NCBI RefSeq assembly: GCF_016862315.1
Contig: NZ_BOMS01000083.1
Coordinates: 1 to 64,000 of the forward strand
DNA length: 64,000 nt
Direction of reading: 5' to 3'
Source: Actinoplanes palleronii
GTDB taxonomy: Bacteria; Actinomycetota; Actinomycetes; Mycobacteriales; Micromonosporaceae
The notes beneath the pieces were generated by a model. It was not told where the DNA came from and did no database searches. It was given only the letters and a program-made list of their open reading frames with translations. The translations under genes were made by a program, and so were the position numbers. This document shows positions 41,162 to 48,743 of this stretch, one piece after another. The first letter of the stretch is position 1. Every line of letters begins with the position of its first letter.

Positions 41162-42015
41162 CCGTTTTCGACGAGTACCGGAACCTGCTGTTCTCGGTCG
41201 CGTACCGGCTGCTCGGCAGCGCCGCCGACGCCGAGGACGCGGTGCAGGACACCTGGCTGCGCTGGTCGGCGGCGGATCGTTCCCAGGTCGCCGACCCGAA
41301 GGCGTACCTGGTGCGGATCGTGTCGAACCTGGCGATGGACCGGCTCCGGTCGGCGCGGCACGAGACGTACGTCGGGCCGTGGCTGCCCGAACCCGTGCTG
41401 ACCACCGGCGAGGCGCCGGACGTGGCGCCCGCGCTGCTGCTCGTGCTGGAGAACCTGACACCGCTGGAGCGGGCGGTCTTCGTGCTGAAGGAGGCGTTCG
41501 CGTTCACCTATCAGGAGATCGCGGACGCCGTGGACCGGTCACCGGAGGCCGTGCGGCAGGCCGCGCACCGGGCGCGCGAGCACGTACGGGAGAACCGCCC
41601 TCGTTTCCCCGCGGACCGTGACCGGCAGCGGGCGGTGACCGAACGCTTCTTCGCCGCCGCCGCGGGCGGGGACATCAACACGCTGATGGAACTGCTCGCG
41701 CCGGACGTGGCGCTGTGGACCGACGGCGGCGGCAAGGTCCGCCAGGCGATGCGCCCGGTGACCGGCGCCGCACGGGTCGCGGCGTGGCTGGCCGGGGTCG
41801 GCGGCCGGCCCTACGAGGGGGTGCGGATCGACCAGATGTCGGCGGTGCTGGCCGAGCTGAACGGCAGCCCCGGCCTGGTGATCAGCGGCGCCGGGCGGGT
41901 GCTCGGCACCATCACGCTGGACCTGGACGCTCAGGGGCGGGTCACCGCGATCCTCAACACCGCCAACCCGGACAAACTCGCGTCGGTCCAGGCCGGGGTG
42001 GTCAGACAGTTGTGA
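41149..42015 (+). CDS. ECF41 (SigJ-like) RNA polymerase sigma factor
   Basis: A 288-residue ECF sigma factor with a C-terminal extension. Region 2 is about 8-75 (FDEYRNLLFSVAYRLLGSAA, DAVQDTWLRW), region 4 about 105-155 (LTPLERAVFVLKEAF, YQEIADAVDRSPEAVRQAAH), followed by a SnoaL-like domain (about 165-285) with LMELLAPDVALWTDGGGKVR. In ECF41 this domain replaces a classical anti-sigma factor. The start overlaps the flavoprotein stop; ATG 41149 and GTG 41158 are both possible. Likely autoregulated through the promoter at 39950-39977. Confidence 0.9.
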   Translation: MAPVTVFDEYRNLLFSVAYRLLGSAADAEDAVQDTWLRWSAADRSQVADPKAYLVRIVSNLAMDRLRSARHETYVGPWLPEPVLTTGEAPDVAPALLLVLENLTPLERAVFVLKEAFAFTYQEIADAVDRSPEAVRQAAHRAREHVRENRPRFPADRDRQRAVTERFFAAAAGGDINTLMELLAPDVALWTDGGGKVRQAMRPVTGAARVAAWLAGVGGRPYEGVRIDQMSAVLAELNGSPGLVISGAGRVLGTITLDLDAQGRVTAILNTANPDKLASVQAGVVRQL

Positions 42016-42036
42016 ACGGTCCCGCCCCCGCCGCGG

Positions 42037-42663
42037 TCACGCTTCCATGCTCGCCCGGCGGCGCTCACCGATCTCCCAGGCCATCACGTACTGCCGGATC
42101 ATCTGGGCGAGCGGGTCGACGGTCTTGAAGATCAGCACCACGTCCAGGCCGGCGCCGTCCTCGGACGGACGGACCGCGTACACCTTGCCGGACACCTCGG
42201 TCTCACCGTTGCCGAGCCAGACCAGGGCGCGCATCGTGTCGCCCTCCTTGATCTGCTTGTTCTCGGCGACCCAGAACCGCAGGCCGCCCTCGCTGATGTC
42301 CAGCATCCGGCCCTGCAGGTACTGCGGGCCCCACTCGCCGAACAGGCGCAGCGGCGCGCCGCCACCGCCCCGGGCGTACTCACGGCGGTTGCTGATCTCC
42401 GGTTCCGCGGTGGAGAACAGGTTCCAGCGGTACGGCGCGGCGTCGGTGACGCTCTTCAACAGGACCGGCATCACCACCCGGGTGCGCGGCGGCACCCAGA
42501 ACACCTCGAACTCGTAGCCGGGCAGGAAACCCTCCGGCCCGCTGGTCTCCAGCGGGGCGGCCACGCTGAAGGTGTTCTCGTCAACCGACTCCAACCGGGA
42601 GCGGAAGTTCACGCCCTCCCCGAGGGACAGGAAAATCGGGGTTCCGATCTCGGGCAGCTCCAT
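42037..42663 (-). CDS. PilZ domain cyclic di-GMP receptor
   Basis: A 208-residue protein with an N-terminal YcgR-like beta domain (about 1-88) and a C-terminal PilZ domain. Both c-di-GMP motifs are intact: R94-x-x-x-R98 (NRREYAR) and D122-x-S-x-x-G127 (DISEGG). The C-terminal helix VDPLAQMIRQYVMAWEIGER is typical of two-domain flagellar-brake-like PilZ proteins. It stands alone, convergent with the sigma factor gene. The GGDEF-EAL protein at 54071-56323 could set the ligand level. Confidence 0.88.
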   Translation of the reverse strand: MELPEIGTPIFLSLGEGVNFRSRLESVDENTFSVAAPLETSGPEGFLPGYEFEVFWVPPRTRVVMPVLLKSVTDAAPYRWNLFSTAEPEISNRREYARGGGGAPLRLFGEWGPQYLQGRMLDISEGGLRFWVAENKQIKEGDTMRALVWLGNGETEVSGKVYAVRPSEDGAGLDVVLIFKTVDPLAQMIRQYVMAWEIGERRRASMEA

Positions 42664-42757
42664 CAGTGTCCGGCCTTTCGTGTCGCCTCGGCGCGCACCG
42701 TGCGGGTCGCGCCCTGATTAGTCGGCGGCGGCCGAGGCGACATAAGAAGTCAGGCCG

Positions 42758-43639
42758 TCATCTGTTGACCAGCTCCAGGATCGTGTCCATGGCCTTGAGC
42801 TTCTCCGCGCCGGCACCGAGGAAGCCGTCCGGGATGATCAGCTCGTCCAGGCCCACCGCGCGGTACTCCGCGAACGCGTCGGCCAGCTTCTCCGGGCTGC
42901 CGCCGATGACCGGCACCGGCAGGCCCTCCGGCAGCGGGCCGTCCACCACGGTGAGCGCCTGCGCGGTGCGGGCGATCGACTTCGGGTCACGGCCGCGCTC
43001 GGCGCAGAACCGGTCCAGGACCGCGGACTTGTGCGCGATCAGCTCGGGCAGGCCCCAGGTGTTCCACAGGTCGGCGTACTCGGCGACGACACCGAGCATC
43101 CGCTTCTCACCACCGCCGCCGATCATGATGGGCAGCGGGTCCTGCACCGGCTTCGGCTCGCTGATCGCGTCGGTGAGCCGGTAGTACTCGCCGTCCAGAG
43201 TGGTCACCGGATCGCGGAGCAGGCCGTGCAGCACTCGCAGCGCCTCGACGAACCGGTCCAGCCGCTGCTTCACGGCGGGCAGCTCGATGCCGTACTGCTC
43301 GTGCTCGTTGATCTGCCAGCCGGCGCCGACACCGAGCGTGAACCGGCCGCCGGTGATCCGGTCGACGGTGGCCGCCATGTTGGCCAGCACGGCCGGGTGC
43401 CGGTAGGTGTTGCCGTACACCAGCGTCCCGATCCGCACCCGCTCGGTCACCGCGCCGAGCGCCGCGACCAGCGAGCCGGCCTCCAGGGTCGGCTGGTGCG
43501 GATCACGGCCGGGGCCGTCGTTGGGCATGAAGTGATCGGCGATCCAGACGCCGTCCCAGCCGGTCTGCTCCGCGTGACGGGCCGCGGCGAGGATGTCGGC
43601 CCAGGGTTGCCCGGCGCCCGGCCAGATCGAGATTCGCAT
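42758..43639 (-). CDS. LLM class F420-dependent oxidoreductase
   Basis: A 293-residue luciferase-like TIM barrel. MRISIWPGAGQPWADILAAA, WDGVWIADHFMPND, RVRIGTLVYGNTYRHPAVLA with TVDRITGGRFTLGVGAGW, and PIMIGGGGEKRML match the F420-dependent LLM family (TIGR03560-like). It transfers hydride between F420H2 and an unknown substrate. The ATG at 43637-43639 has no Shine-Dalgarno, but TAGGTT lies seven bases upstream on the same strand, so the transcript is probably leaderless. Divergent from the GNAT gene at 43769. Confidence 0.87.
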   Translation of the reverse strand: MRISIWPGAGQPWADILAAARHAEQTGWDGVWIADHFMPNDGPGRDPHQPTLEAGSLVAALGAVTERVRIGTLVYGNTYRHPAVLANMAATVDRITGGRFTLGVGAGWQINEHEQYGIELPAVKQRLDRFVEALRVLHGLLRDPVTTLDGEYYRLTDAISEPKPVQDPLPIMIGGGGEKRMLGVVAEYADLWNTWGLPELIAHKSAVLDRFCAERGRDPKSIARTAQALTVVDGPLPEGLPVPVIGGSPEKLADAFAEYRAVGLDELIIPDGFLGAGAEKLKAMDTILELVNR

Positions 43640-43768
43640 AACCGAAAACCTATCTGGTACGACCTGGGCACAGCCCCCGCCGGACACCGCGAGGTGATCC
43701 CGCTCGAGATCGCTGCGCGACCGCCGGGGTGGTGCGGCGGGTCGAGGTCACCCCGTACGGTGCAGGGT

Positions 43769-44284
43769 GTGATCTCGCAGCTCACCGTCACCGAACCGGC
43801 CCTCCTTGCGGCCGCCACCGACCTGGTCAACCTCGTCTACCGGGAGTCGGAGAAGGGGTTGTGGGTGGACGGCGCCGAGCGGACCAGCCTGGCCGAGGTG
43901 ACCGCGTTGGCCCAGGCCGGGGAGTTGGCCTGGGACGAGCGGGACGGGCAGCTCGCGGGAGTGGTCCGGGTACGCCGGACGGGCGGTGGGGTGGGCGAGT
44001 TCGGGATGCTGGCGGCTTCTCCGTCGCTGCGGGGGAACGGCGTCGGGGGTGGGCTGATCCGATGGGCCGAGTCGTACTGCCGGTCCCGGGGCGACACCAC
44101 GATGCGCTTGGAGTTGCTGGTGCCGCGGGAGTGGGTGCTGGAGTCCAAGGAGTTCCTGCACTCGTGGTATTCACGGCTCGGGTATCGGGTGGAGCGGGTC
44201 GGTCAGCTGGAGGAGCACTATCCGCAGTTGGCGCCGCTGCTGGCCGGCCCGGCGGACTACCGGGTCTACACGAAGCCGCTGTAG
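43769..44284 (+). CDS. GNAT family N-acetyltransferase
   Basis: A 171-residue GNAT. The acetyl-CoA loop is LAASPSLRGNGVGGGLIRWA (about 90-109), preceded by WDERDGQLAGVVRVRR and followed by RLELLVPREW and FLHSWYSRLGYRVERV. Substrate unknown. GTG 43769 lies seven bases after TACGGT with no Shine-Dalgarno. Divergent from the LLM oxidoreductase. Confidence 0.82.
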   Translation: MISQLTVTEPALLAAATDLVNLVYRESEKGLWVDGAERTSLAEVTALAQAGELAWDERDGQLAGVVRVRRTGGGVGEFGMLAASPSLRGNGVGGGLIRWAESYCRSRGDTTMRLELLVPREWVLESKEFLHSWYSRLGYRVERVGQLEEHYPQLAPLLAGPADYRVYTKPL

Positions 44285-44331
44285 CGCGAGGTCGGTGTTT
44301 GCCGCCAGCGGGGGCTGAGGGTCCGTTGGGG

Positions 44332-44964
44332 TCAGGGAGTGGTGAGGCGGGCTTTCAGGCGGGCTCGGCAGTGGGGCCATTCGGAGGCCAGGAGCGAGTA
44401 CATCGCGGAGTCGCGCAGGCGGCCCTCCTCGCCGGGAGCCCAGGACTTCGACCAGGAGCGGAGGACGCCTTCGAAATGGGCGCCGACCCGCTCGATCGCG
44501 GCGCGGGAGCGGAGATTGCGGGCATCGGTCTTCAGGTCGACCCGGACGGCGTTCCACTGTTCGAACGCGTGCTGAAACAGCAGGTACTTGGCCTCGGTGT
44601 TGATACCGGACCCCTGCGCCGACGCGGCCAGCCAGGTGAACCCGATCTCGATGGCGCACAGCTCGTCCCGGTCCGGCCAGGGCCGCGGGTCCCAGAGTCC
44701 GGTCACGCCGACGGCCCGGCCGGTGGTCGTCTCGACCTGCGCGTACGGCTTCAACACACCCGCCTCGGCCCGCGCGAGCTGGGCATCGAGATATCCGTCG
44801 ATCTCGTCGGCGGCCGGCACCCAGGTGTACCGGTACGACCCGCGATCCTCCTCGGCGGCGACGGCCAGGTCGGCGGCGTGCCGCTCGGCCAGGGGCTCGA
44901 GGCGGACCAGACGTCCCTCGAGGGTCGGTGCGTCGAGGTTCTTGAGCAGGTTATTGAGCAGCAC
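44332..44964 (-). CDS. RimJ/RimL-type GNAT acetyltransferase under a SAM-IV-type riboswitch
   Basis: A 210-residue GNAT of the RimJ/RimL kind: [20 protein letters not shown] at the start, [20 protein letters not shown] as acetyl-CoA loop, and [20 protein letters not shown] with FEGVLR at the end. Such enzymes acetylate N-termini, amino acids or small amines. GTG 44964 is chosen because GGGAG is upstream and the family begins at this point; the longer frame reads through the riboswitch. Control by SAM suggests a role near methionine or cysteine metabolism, but the substrate is unknown. Confidence 0.83.
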   Translation of the reverse strand: MLLNNLLKNLDAPTLEGRLVRLEPLAERHAADLAVAAEEDRGSYRYTWVPAADEIDGYLDAQLARAEAGVLKPYAQVETTTGRAVGVTGLWDPRPWPDRDELCAIEIGFTWLAASAQGSGINTEAKYLLFQHAFEQWNAVRVDLKTDARNLRSRAAIERVGAHFEGVLRSWSKSWAPGEEGRLRDSAMYSLLASEWPHCRARLKARLTTP

Positions 44965-45011
44965 AGCATGGCTCCCTTCGCGGCTTGCCCAGCGCACCGC
45001 GCGCCGGGCCC

Positions 45012-45104
45012 GGTCATCACCCGGGGCACCCCACCCACGAACGGAGGGTTGCCGGCCAGCAAGCCGGGGCTCAATGCTGGCGCTCATGACCTGCCATCAC
45101 CCTA
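45012..45104 (-). promoter_or_regulatory. SAM-IV-type riboswitch and promoter upstream of GNAT gene
   Basis: On the minus strand: -10 TAGGGT (45104-45099), then the aptamer from GGTCATGAG (45091) to ATGACC (45012). Core blocks are GAGCCCCGGCTTGCTGGC, CGGCAACCCTCC and GGGGTGCCCCGGGTGATGAC. These match the SAM-IV pattern of actinobacteria and are shared with 57670-57749. P1 is closed by GGTCAT/ATGACC. About 47 nt separate the aptamer from the GTG start. Confidence 0.85.
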
Positions 45105-45180
45105 ACAATCCGGTCCTACCCGAACCCCGCCGAGCCGGTCCGGGTGTGGTGGCCGCAGTCGCCGCGGAGCCAGCGTTCCG

Positions 45181-45264
45181 GCCCGCCCCGGCCCGCCCCG
45201 GCCCGGTGCGGTGCGGTGCGGTGCGGCGCGGTGCGGCGCGGTGCGGCGCGGCGCGGTGCGGCTG
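45181..45264. repeat. Short tandem repeats of GC
   Basis: Two copies of the 10-mer GCCCGCCCCG are followed by about twelve 5-mers of the form GCGGT or GCGGC. The tract is prone to slippage and may be misassembled. Confidence 0.75.
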
Positions 45265-45266
45265 GG

Positions 45267-45390
45267 CGGTAGGAGCACGCGCTCGGCGGTCGTAGGGCGG
45301 TAGAAGCACGCGCTCGGCGCTGACAGGGCGGTAGAAGCACGCGCTCGGCGCTGACAGGGCGGCAGGAACACGCGATCGGTCGAGTTCGAG
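45267..45390. repeat. 31-bp tandem repeat, four units
   Basis: Units start at 45267, 45298, 45329 and 45360 with exact 31-bp spacing. The second and third are identical; each holds GCACGCGCTCGGC or a variant with AGAAGCACG. Confidence 0.85.
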
Positions 45391-45432
45391 GCGGTGGCCG
45401 CACGCAATGCCAGATCGCGTGCGGCCACCGCC
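45390..45432. repeat. Perfect 16-bp inverted repeat
   Basis: GGCGGTGGCCGCACGC (45390-45405) and GCGTGCGGCCACCGCC (45417-45432) pair without mismatch around an 11-nt loop. It abuts the 31-bp repeats and has no flanking gene end, so a simple terminator role is doubtful. Confidence 0.85.
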
Positions 45433-45707
45433 CTCATGGGGGCGGCAACTGCACGCGTTCCCGCATCGCGGATGCCCACCGCCCGCCCCGACCGGCCACA
45501 CGCACCTGACCAGCCATCGCTTATCCGTTCCTACCGCCCTCGATGCCCGTCGAGGCACCGTCACCATCCGGGACGGGCCCCGCAGGCGAACGTCGCCGCA
45601 GGGTTCAGCCGCAGCGAGCGAGCTCGCGGCCAACTCGCGATGTTTCCACAGGTAAACGCACTCCCGGCAAAACCAGCAATGCTCACGAACGGGCGCAAAA
45701 CCACTAC

Positions 45708-45994
45708 GCGTGTGAAGTTTGGGCGCGCTCCGCACCTCAACTTCACACGCAAGCCGGCAACAGCCACTACGTGGGGACTTTCGGCGCGCTCCGCACCTCA
45801 ACTTCACACACAAGCCGGCAACAGCCGCTGCATGGGGACTTTCGGCGCGCTCCGCACCAAAAGTTCACACACAAGCTGGCAACAGCCCGCTGCGTGGGGA
45901 CTTTTGGTGCGGAGTGCGCCACAGCTCAACACGCAAGGTGGCGAGCCCCTCCTGTAGGGGATGTTTTGCGCGTAGTGCACCATTTCTTCACACG
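45708..45994. repeat. Array of 61-bp palindromic repeats
   Basis: The core CGCGCTCCGCACC recurs at 45724, 45785 and 45846, exactly 61 bp apart, each flanked by AACTTCACAC and GTGGGGACTTTCGG. More degenerate or inverted units follow (GGTGCGGAGTGCGCC near 45906; TTCTTCACACG near 45985). Unit ends GTGTGAAGTT/AACTTCACAC are inverted. Related single copies lie at 34397-34444 and 7-21. Confidence 0.85.
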
Positions 45995-45996
45995 TT

Positions 45997-46255
45997 CGCG
46001 CAGAGCCCGCCCTCCCTGGGGGCTCCCCCTTGGACAGTGTGGCGGGGAGGGGGTGGGGGTGATGGGCGGCCTGTGGACGGGCGCTGACTGTGGAAACGGC
46101 TGTCGGTGGTGGCATCGGCGCCACCAGGGGGTTTCCGCGACCACCCACGGGCGTCGCCCCGGAGGGCTTCGCGTTCTGGACGCGCCAGCGGCCAGCGAAG
46201 CCCGCAGGGGTCCCGGCGGGAGCGACGATCTGCACCACAGCGGACGCACGACATC
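45997..46255 (+). repeat. 258-bp dispersed intergenic repeat, copy B
   Basis: Same orientation as, and nearly identical to, 37407-37664; a one-base insertion lengthens it. It begins directly after the 61-bp array and ends CGCACGACATC, followed by TTGATC repeated twice, 20 bp before the stop of the XRE-type regulator gene. Confidence 0.85.
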
Positions 46256-46275
46256 TTGATCTTGATCTTTTGCGG

Positions 46276-47130
46276 TCAGGCGCCGGTGAACGACTCCTGG
46301 CCGACGACCCGCAGCAGCGCCAGATGTTCCGCGGACGGCGTGCCCGGAGGCGCGGTCAGCAGGATCAGGCGCTGGTCCTCGCTGGGCGTCAGCAGCATCT
46401 CGAAGTCGAGTTCGAGCAGGCCCACGGTCGCGTGCTGCAGCCGCAGCCGGCTGGTGCGGCGCACCGCGACCTCGTGCCGGTCCCAGATCTCGGCGAACTC
46501 GGCGCTGCCGTCGCGTAGCCGCTGCACCAGGGCGGCGGACACCGCGTCGTTGCCCCGGCGGGTGACCGCGGCGCGCAGGTCGGCGACGTGGAAGCGGCTG
46601 GCCTCGTCGTGGTCCTCGGGCGGGACCGCTGATCGCATCCGGTCATCGTGGAACCAGCGCCAGACGATGTTGTGGTCCTGCTCGTGGTCGTGCGGGCCGG
46701 TCGCGCAGATGTCGCCGAACAGGGTCTCGGCCAGCGCGTTCTGAGCGAGGAGGTCGCCGAGGTCGCTGACGATCTGGGCCGGGGACGCGGTCAGCTGGTC
46801 GAGCAGGGTCAGCAGGCCCGGGCGGACGTGGCTGCCGGCCAGTCGCCCAGCCGGCGGACGGTGCCCGGCCAGCAGGTACAGGTGATCGCGCTCGTCCTCG
46901 TCGAGCCGCAGCGCGTGCGCCAGAGCGCGGAGCATCTGAGTGGACGGCTGCGGACTCCTGGCCTGTTCCAGACGCATCAGATAGTCCGCGGACATCCCGG
47001 CCAGCAGGGCCACCTCCTCGCGGCGCATGCCTGGGGTGCGCCGGCGCGGGCCGGCCGTCATCCCGACGTCCTGCGGCCGCAGGCGGTGCCGGCAGCGGCG
47101 GATGAAGTCGGCGAGCCCTGGTCGGTCCAT
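46276..47130 (-). CDS. XRE-type regulator with MmyB-like ligand domain
   Basis: A 284-residue regulator. The HTH is TPGMRREEVALLAGMSADYL with MRLEQAR (about 33-60), and the C-terminal PAS-like MmyB domain (about 105-280) reads QIVSDLGDLLAQNALAETLF, IVWRWFHDD and RLRLQHATVGLLELDFEMLL. Members bind fatty-acid-like or other small ligands and usually control an adjacent oxidoreductase, here the divergent quinone oxidoreductase at 47257. ATG 47130 is chosen; CACGAT six bases before it could be a leaderless -10. Confidence 0.86.
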   Translation of the reverse strand: MDRPGLADFIRRCRHRLRPQDVGMTAGPRRRTPGMRREEVALLAGMSADYLMRLEQARSPQPSTQMLRALAHALRLDEDERDHLYLLAGHRPPAGRLAGSHVRPGLLTLLDQLTASPAQIVSDLGDLLAQNALAETLFGDICATGPHDHEQDHNIVWRWFHDDRMRSAVPPEDHDEASRFHVADLRAAVTRRGNDAVSAALVQRLRDGSAEFAEIWDRHEVAVRRTSRLRLQHATVGLLELDFEMLLTPSEDQRLILLTAPPGTPSAEHLALLRVVGQESFTGA

Positions 47131-47256
47131 GCCCTCATCGTGGCGCAATCGCCGGCGAGCAGCCAAGGACTGCTGATCCTAGCCAGAGCCGTCCGCTCCT
47201 CAACGCCGTCCGCGGGCGGCAGCCTGGCGGACGACTTCGAGAGAGGCGGGTGCGCC

Positions 47257-48162
47257 ATGAAGGCGATCATGTTCGAGCAGTTCGGTGGTCCGGAGGTTCT
47301 TTCGGTACGGGAGGTGGCCACGCCGCGGCCCGCCCCGGGTCAGGTGCGGATCAGGGTACGGGCGGCCGGCCTGAACCAGCTCGACTTCAAGATCCGTAGT
47401 GGGGTCATGCAGCAGGTGTTCCCGACCACGTTCCCGGCCGTCCCGGGCGCGGAGGCGGCTGGGGTGATCGACGAACTCGGCCCGGACGTCACCGGCCTGG
47501 CCGTCGGCGACGAGGTGATCGCGTTCACCGACACCGGGTCGTACGCGGAGTACGCCCTGGCCACCGTGGTCGCCCGCAAGCCGGCCGGCCTGGGCTGGGA
47601 CGAGGCGGTGGCGCTGCCGGTCGCCGGGGAGACCGCGCAGCGGGTGCTGGACCTGCTCGCCGTGAAGGAGGGCGAGACCCTGCTGGTGCACGGCGCGGCC
47701 GGCGCGGTCGGCGGGATCGCCGTCCAGCTCGCGGTCGCCGCCGGCGTGACCGTCATCGGAACCTCGTCACCGGCCAACCACGATCACTTGCGGTCACTGG
47801 GGGTGACACCCCTGGCGTACGGGGCGGGGCTGGTGGACCGGGTCCGCGCGCTGGCGCCGCAGGGCGTGGACGCGGTGTTCGACGCGGCCGGGTACGGCGT
47901 GCTGCCGGACTCGATCGAGCTGCGCGGCGGCACCGCCGAGCGGGTCGTCACGATCGCCGATCCGGCCGCCCGGGACCTCGGCGTGGTGTTCTCCGGCGAC
48001 GGGCAACGCAGCGCCGCACTGCTCGCCGAGCACGCCCGGCTCGCGGCGGCCGGGACGTTGCGGGTCACGGTGGCCGCGACGTTCCCCCTGTCGGAGGCTG
48101 GGCGGGCCCAGGACCAGAGCGCGACCGGGCACAACCGCGGGAAGATCGTTCTGCGCCCGTAG
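47257..48162 (+). CDS. NADP-dependent quinone oxidoreductase (zinc-less MDR family)
   Basis: A 301-residue medium-chain dehydrogenase/reductase. MKAIMFEQFGGPEVLSVREV is the family start; LVHGAAGAVGGIAVQLAVA (about 148-166) is the NADPH-binding motif and GRAQDQSATGHNRGKIVL the family end. There are no zinc-binding cysteines, so it is a quinone or enone reductase. GAGAGGCGG precedes the ATG. Divergent from the XRE-type regulator, its likely controller. Confidence 0.9.
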   Translation: MKAIMFEQFGGPEVLSVREVATPRPAPGQVRIRVRAAGLNQLDFKIRSGVMQQVFPTTFPAVPGAEAAGVIDELGPDVTGLAVGDEVIAFTDTGSYAEYALATVVARKPAGLGWDEAVALPVAGETAQRVLDLLAVKEGETLLVHGAAGAVGGIAVQLAVAAGVTVIGTSSPANHDHLRSLGVTPLAYGAGLVDRVRALAPQGVDAVFDAAGYGVLPDSIELRGGTAERVVTIADPAARDLGVVFSGDGQRSAALLAEHARLAAAGTLRVTVAATFPLSEAGRAQDQSATGHNRGKIVLRP

Positions 48163-48324
48163 GGCTCGACGAGCGGGTGCGGCTCGGCACGTCGGCCGGG
48201 GACGGGTGCCGGCCTGGCAGCGGCGGGGTGTCGGGCTGTGGTGGATCCACGCCCTGACGAAACGCCGGCGGATCTGCGTCGAACGGGAGTTGCCGATCAA
48301 GGACGCATATCGGGAACTGGTCTT

Positions 48325-48373
48325 TCAACTCATCGGTTGATTGTGCTAGGTTGCCTTTCAACCGATAAGTTGA
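48325..48373 (+). promoter_or_regulatory. Paired ArsR operators before arsR-SRPBCC operon
   Basis: TCAACTCATCGGTTGA (48325-48340) and TCAACCGATAAGTTGA (48358-48373) are inverted copies with one mismatch, and each has TCAAC-N6-GTTGA symmetry. Their starts are 33 bp apart, three helical turns, and they straddle TAGGTT, a possible -10. The second ends 13 bp before the ArsR ATG. Confidence 0.75.
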
Positions 48374-48386
48374 AACGAGGGACGGC

Positions 48387-48743
48387 ATGGCGGCGGATGA
48401 GCTGAACCGGGTCTTCGCCGCGCTGGCCGATCCGACGCGGCGCGACATGGTGGCGCGGCTGTCGGCCGGTGACGCGACGGTGAACCAGATCGCCGAGCCT
48501 TACCCGATGTCGCTGCAGGCGGTCTACAAGCACCTCAAGGTGCTCGAGGAGGCCGGGCTGGTCAGCCGGCCGCCGGGGCCGCAACCCCGGTCGGTGCGGC
48601 TGGAGCGGGACGTCTTCGACGAGGTCGGTGGCTGGATCGAGCAGTACCGGCGCCGGGCCGAGGCGCGTTACCAGCGCCTGGACGCGGTGCTGCGCGCCCT
48701 GCCCGCCCAGGACCCGAACGAGCGAGAGGGAGAAGGACGATGA
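48387..48743 (+). CDS. ArsR family transcriptional regulator
   Basis: A 118-residue winged-helix repressor without metal-binding cysteines. FAALADPTRRDMVARLSAGD with TVNQIAEPYPMSLQAVYKHL is the DNA-binding part, with LVSRPPGPQPRSVRL forming the wing. This subclass is almost always paired with an SRPBCC protein, encoded here by the overlapping gene (ATGA at 48740). AACGAGGGACGG precedes the ATG. Expected to bind the paired operators upstream. Confidence 0.92.
   Translation: MAADELNRVFAALADPTRRDMVARLSAGDATVNQIAEPYPMSLQAVYKHLKVLEEAGLVSRPPGPQPRSVRLERDVFDEVGGWIEQYRRRAEARYQRLDAVLRALPAQDPNEREGEGR

Larger units (their letters stand above)
45097..46275. repeat. Gene-free repeat island
   Basis: About 1.2 kb with no convincing gene; reading frames on both strands are only runs of repeat-encoded residues. 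In order it holds the riboswitch promoter, GC-rich 5- and 10-bp repeats, a 31-bp tandem repeat, a perfect 16-bp inverted repeat, the 61-bp palindromic array and copy B of the 258-bp repeat. Confidence 0.75.

Noticed and set aside
45097-45813. Minus-strand open reading frames in the repeat island
   Set aside because: Their products are only translations of the 31-bp and 61-bp repeats (for example repeated RAPRRTAPH- and VRSAPK-type strings).
45708-45994. 61-bp periodic array considered as a CRISPR
   Set aside because: The whole 61-bp unit repeats, so there are no unique spacers. The unit is palindromic and longer than CRISPR repeats, and no cas genes are present.
46648-47256. In-frame upstream extension of the quinone oxidoreductase frame
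   Set aside because: It reads antisense through the XRE-type regulator gene; the family start MKAIMFEQFGGPEVL fixes the ATG at 47257.
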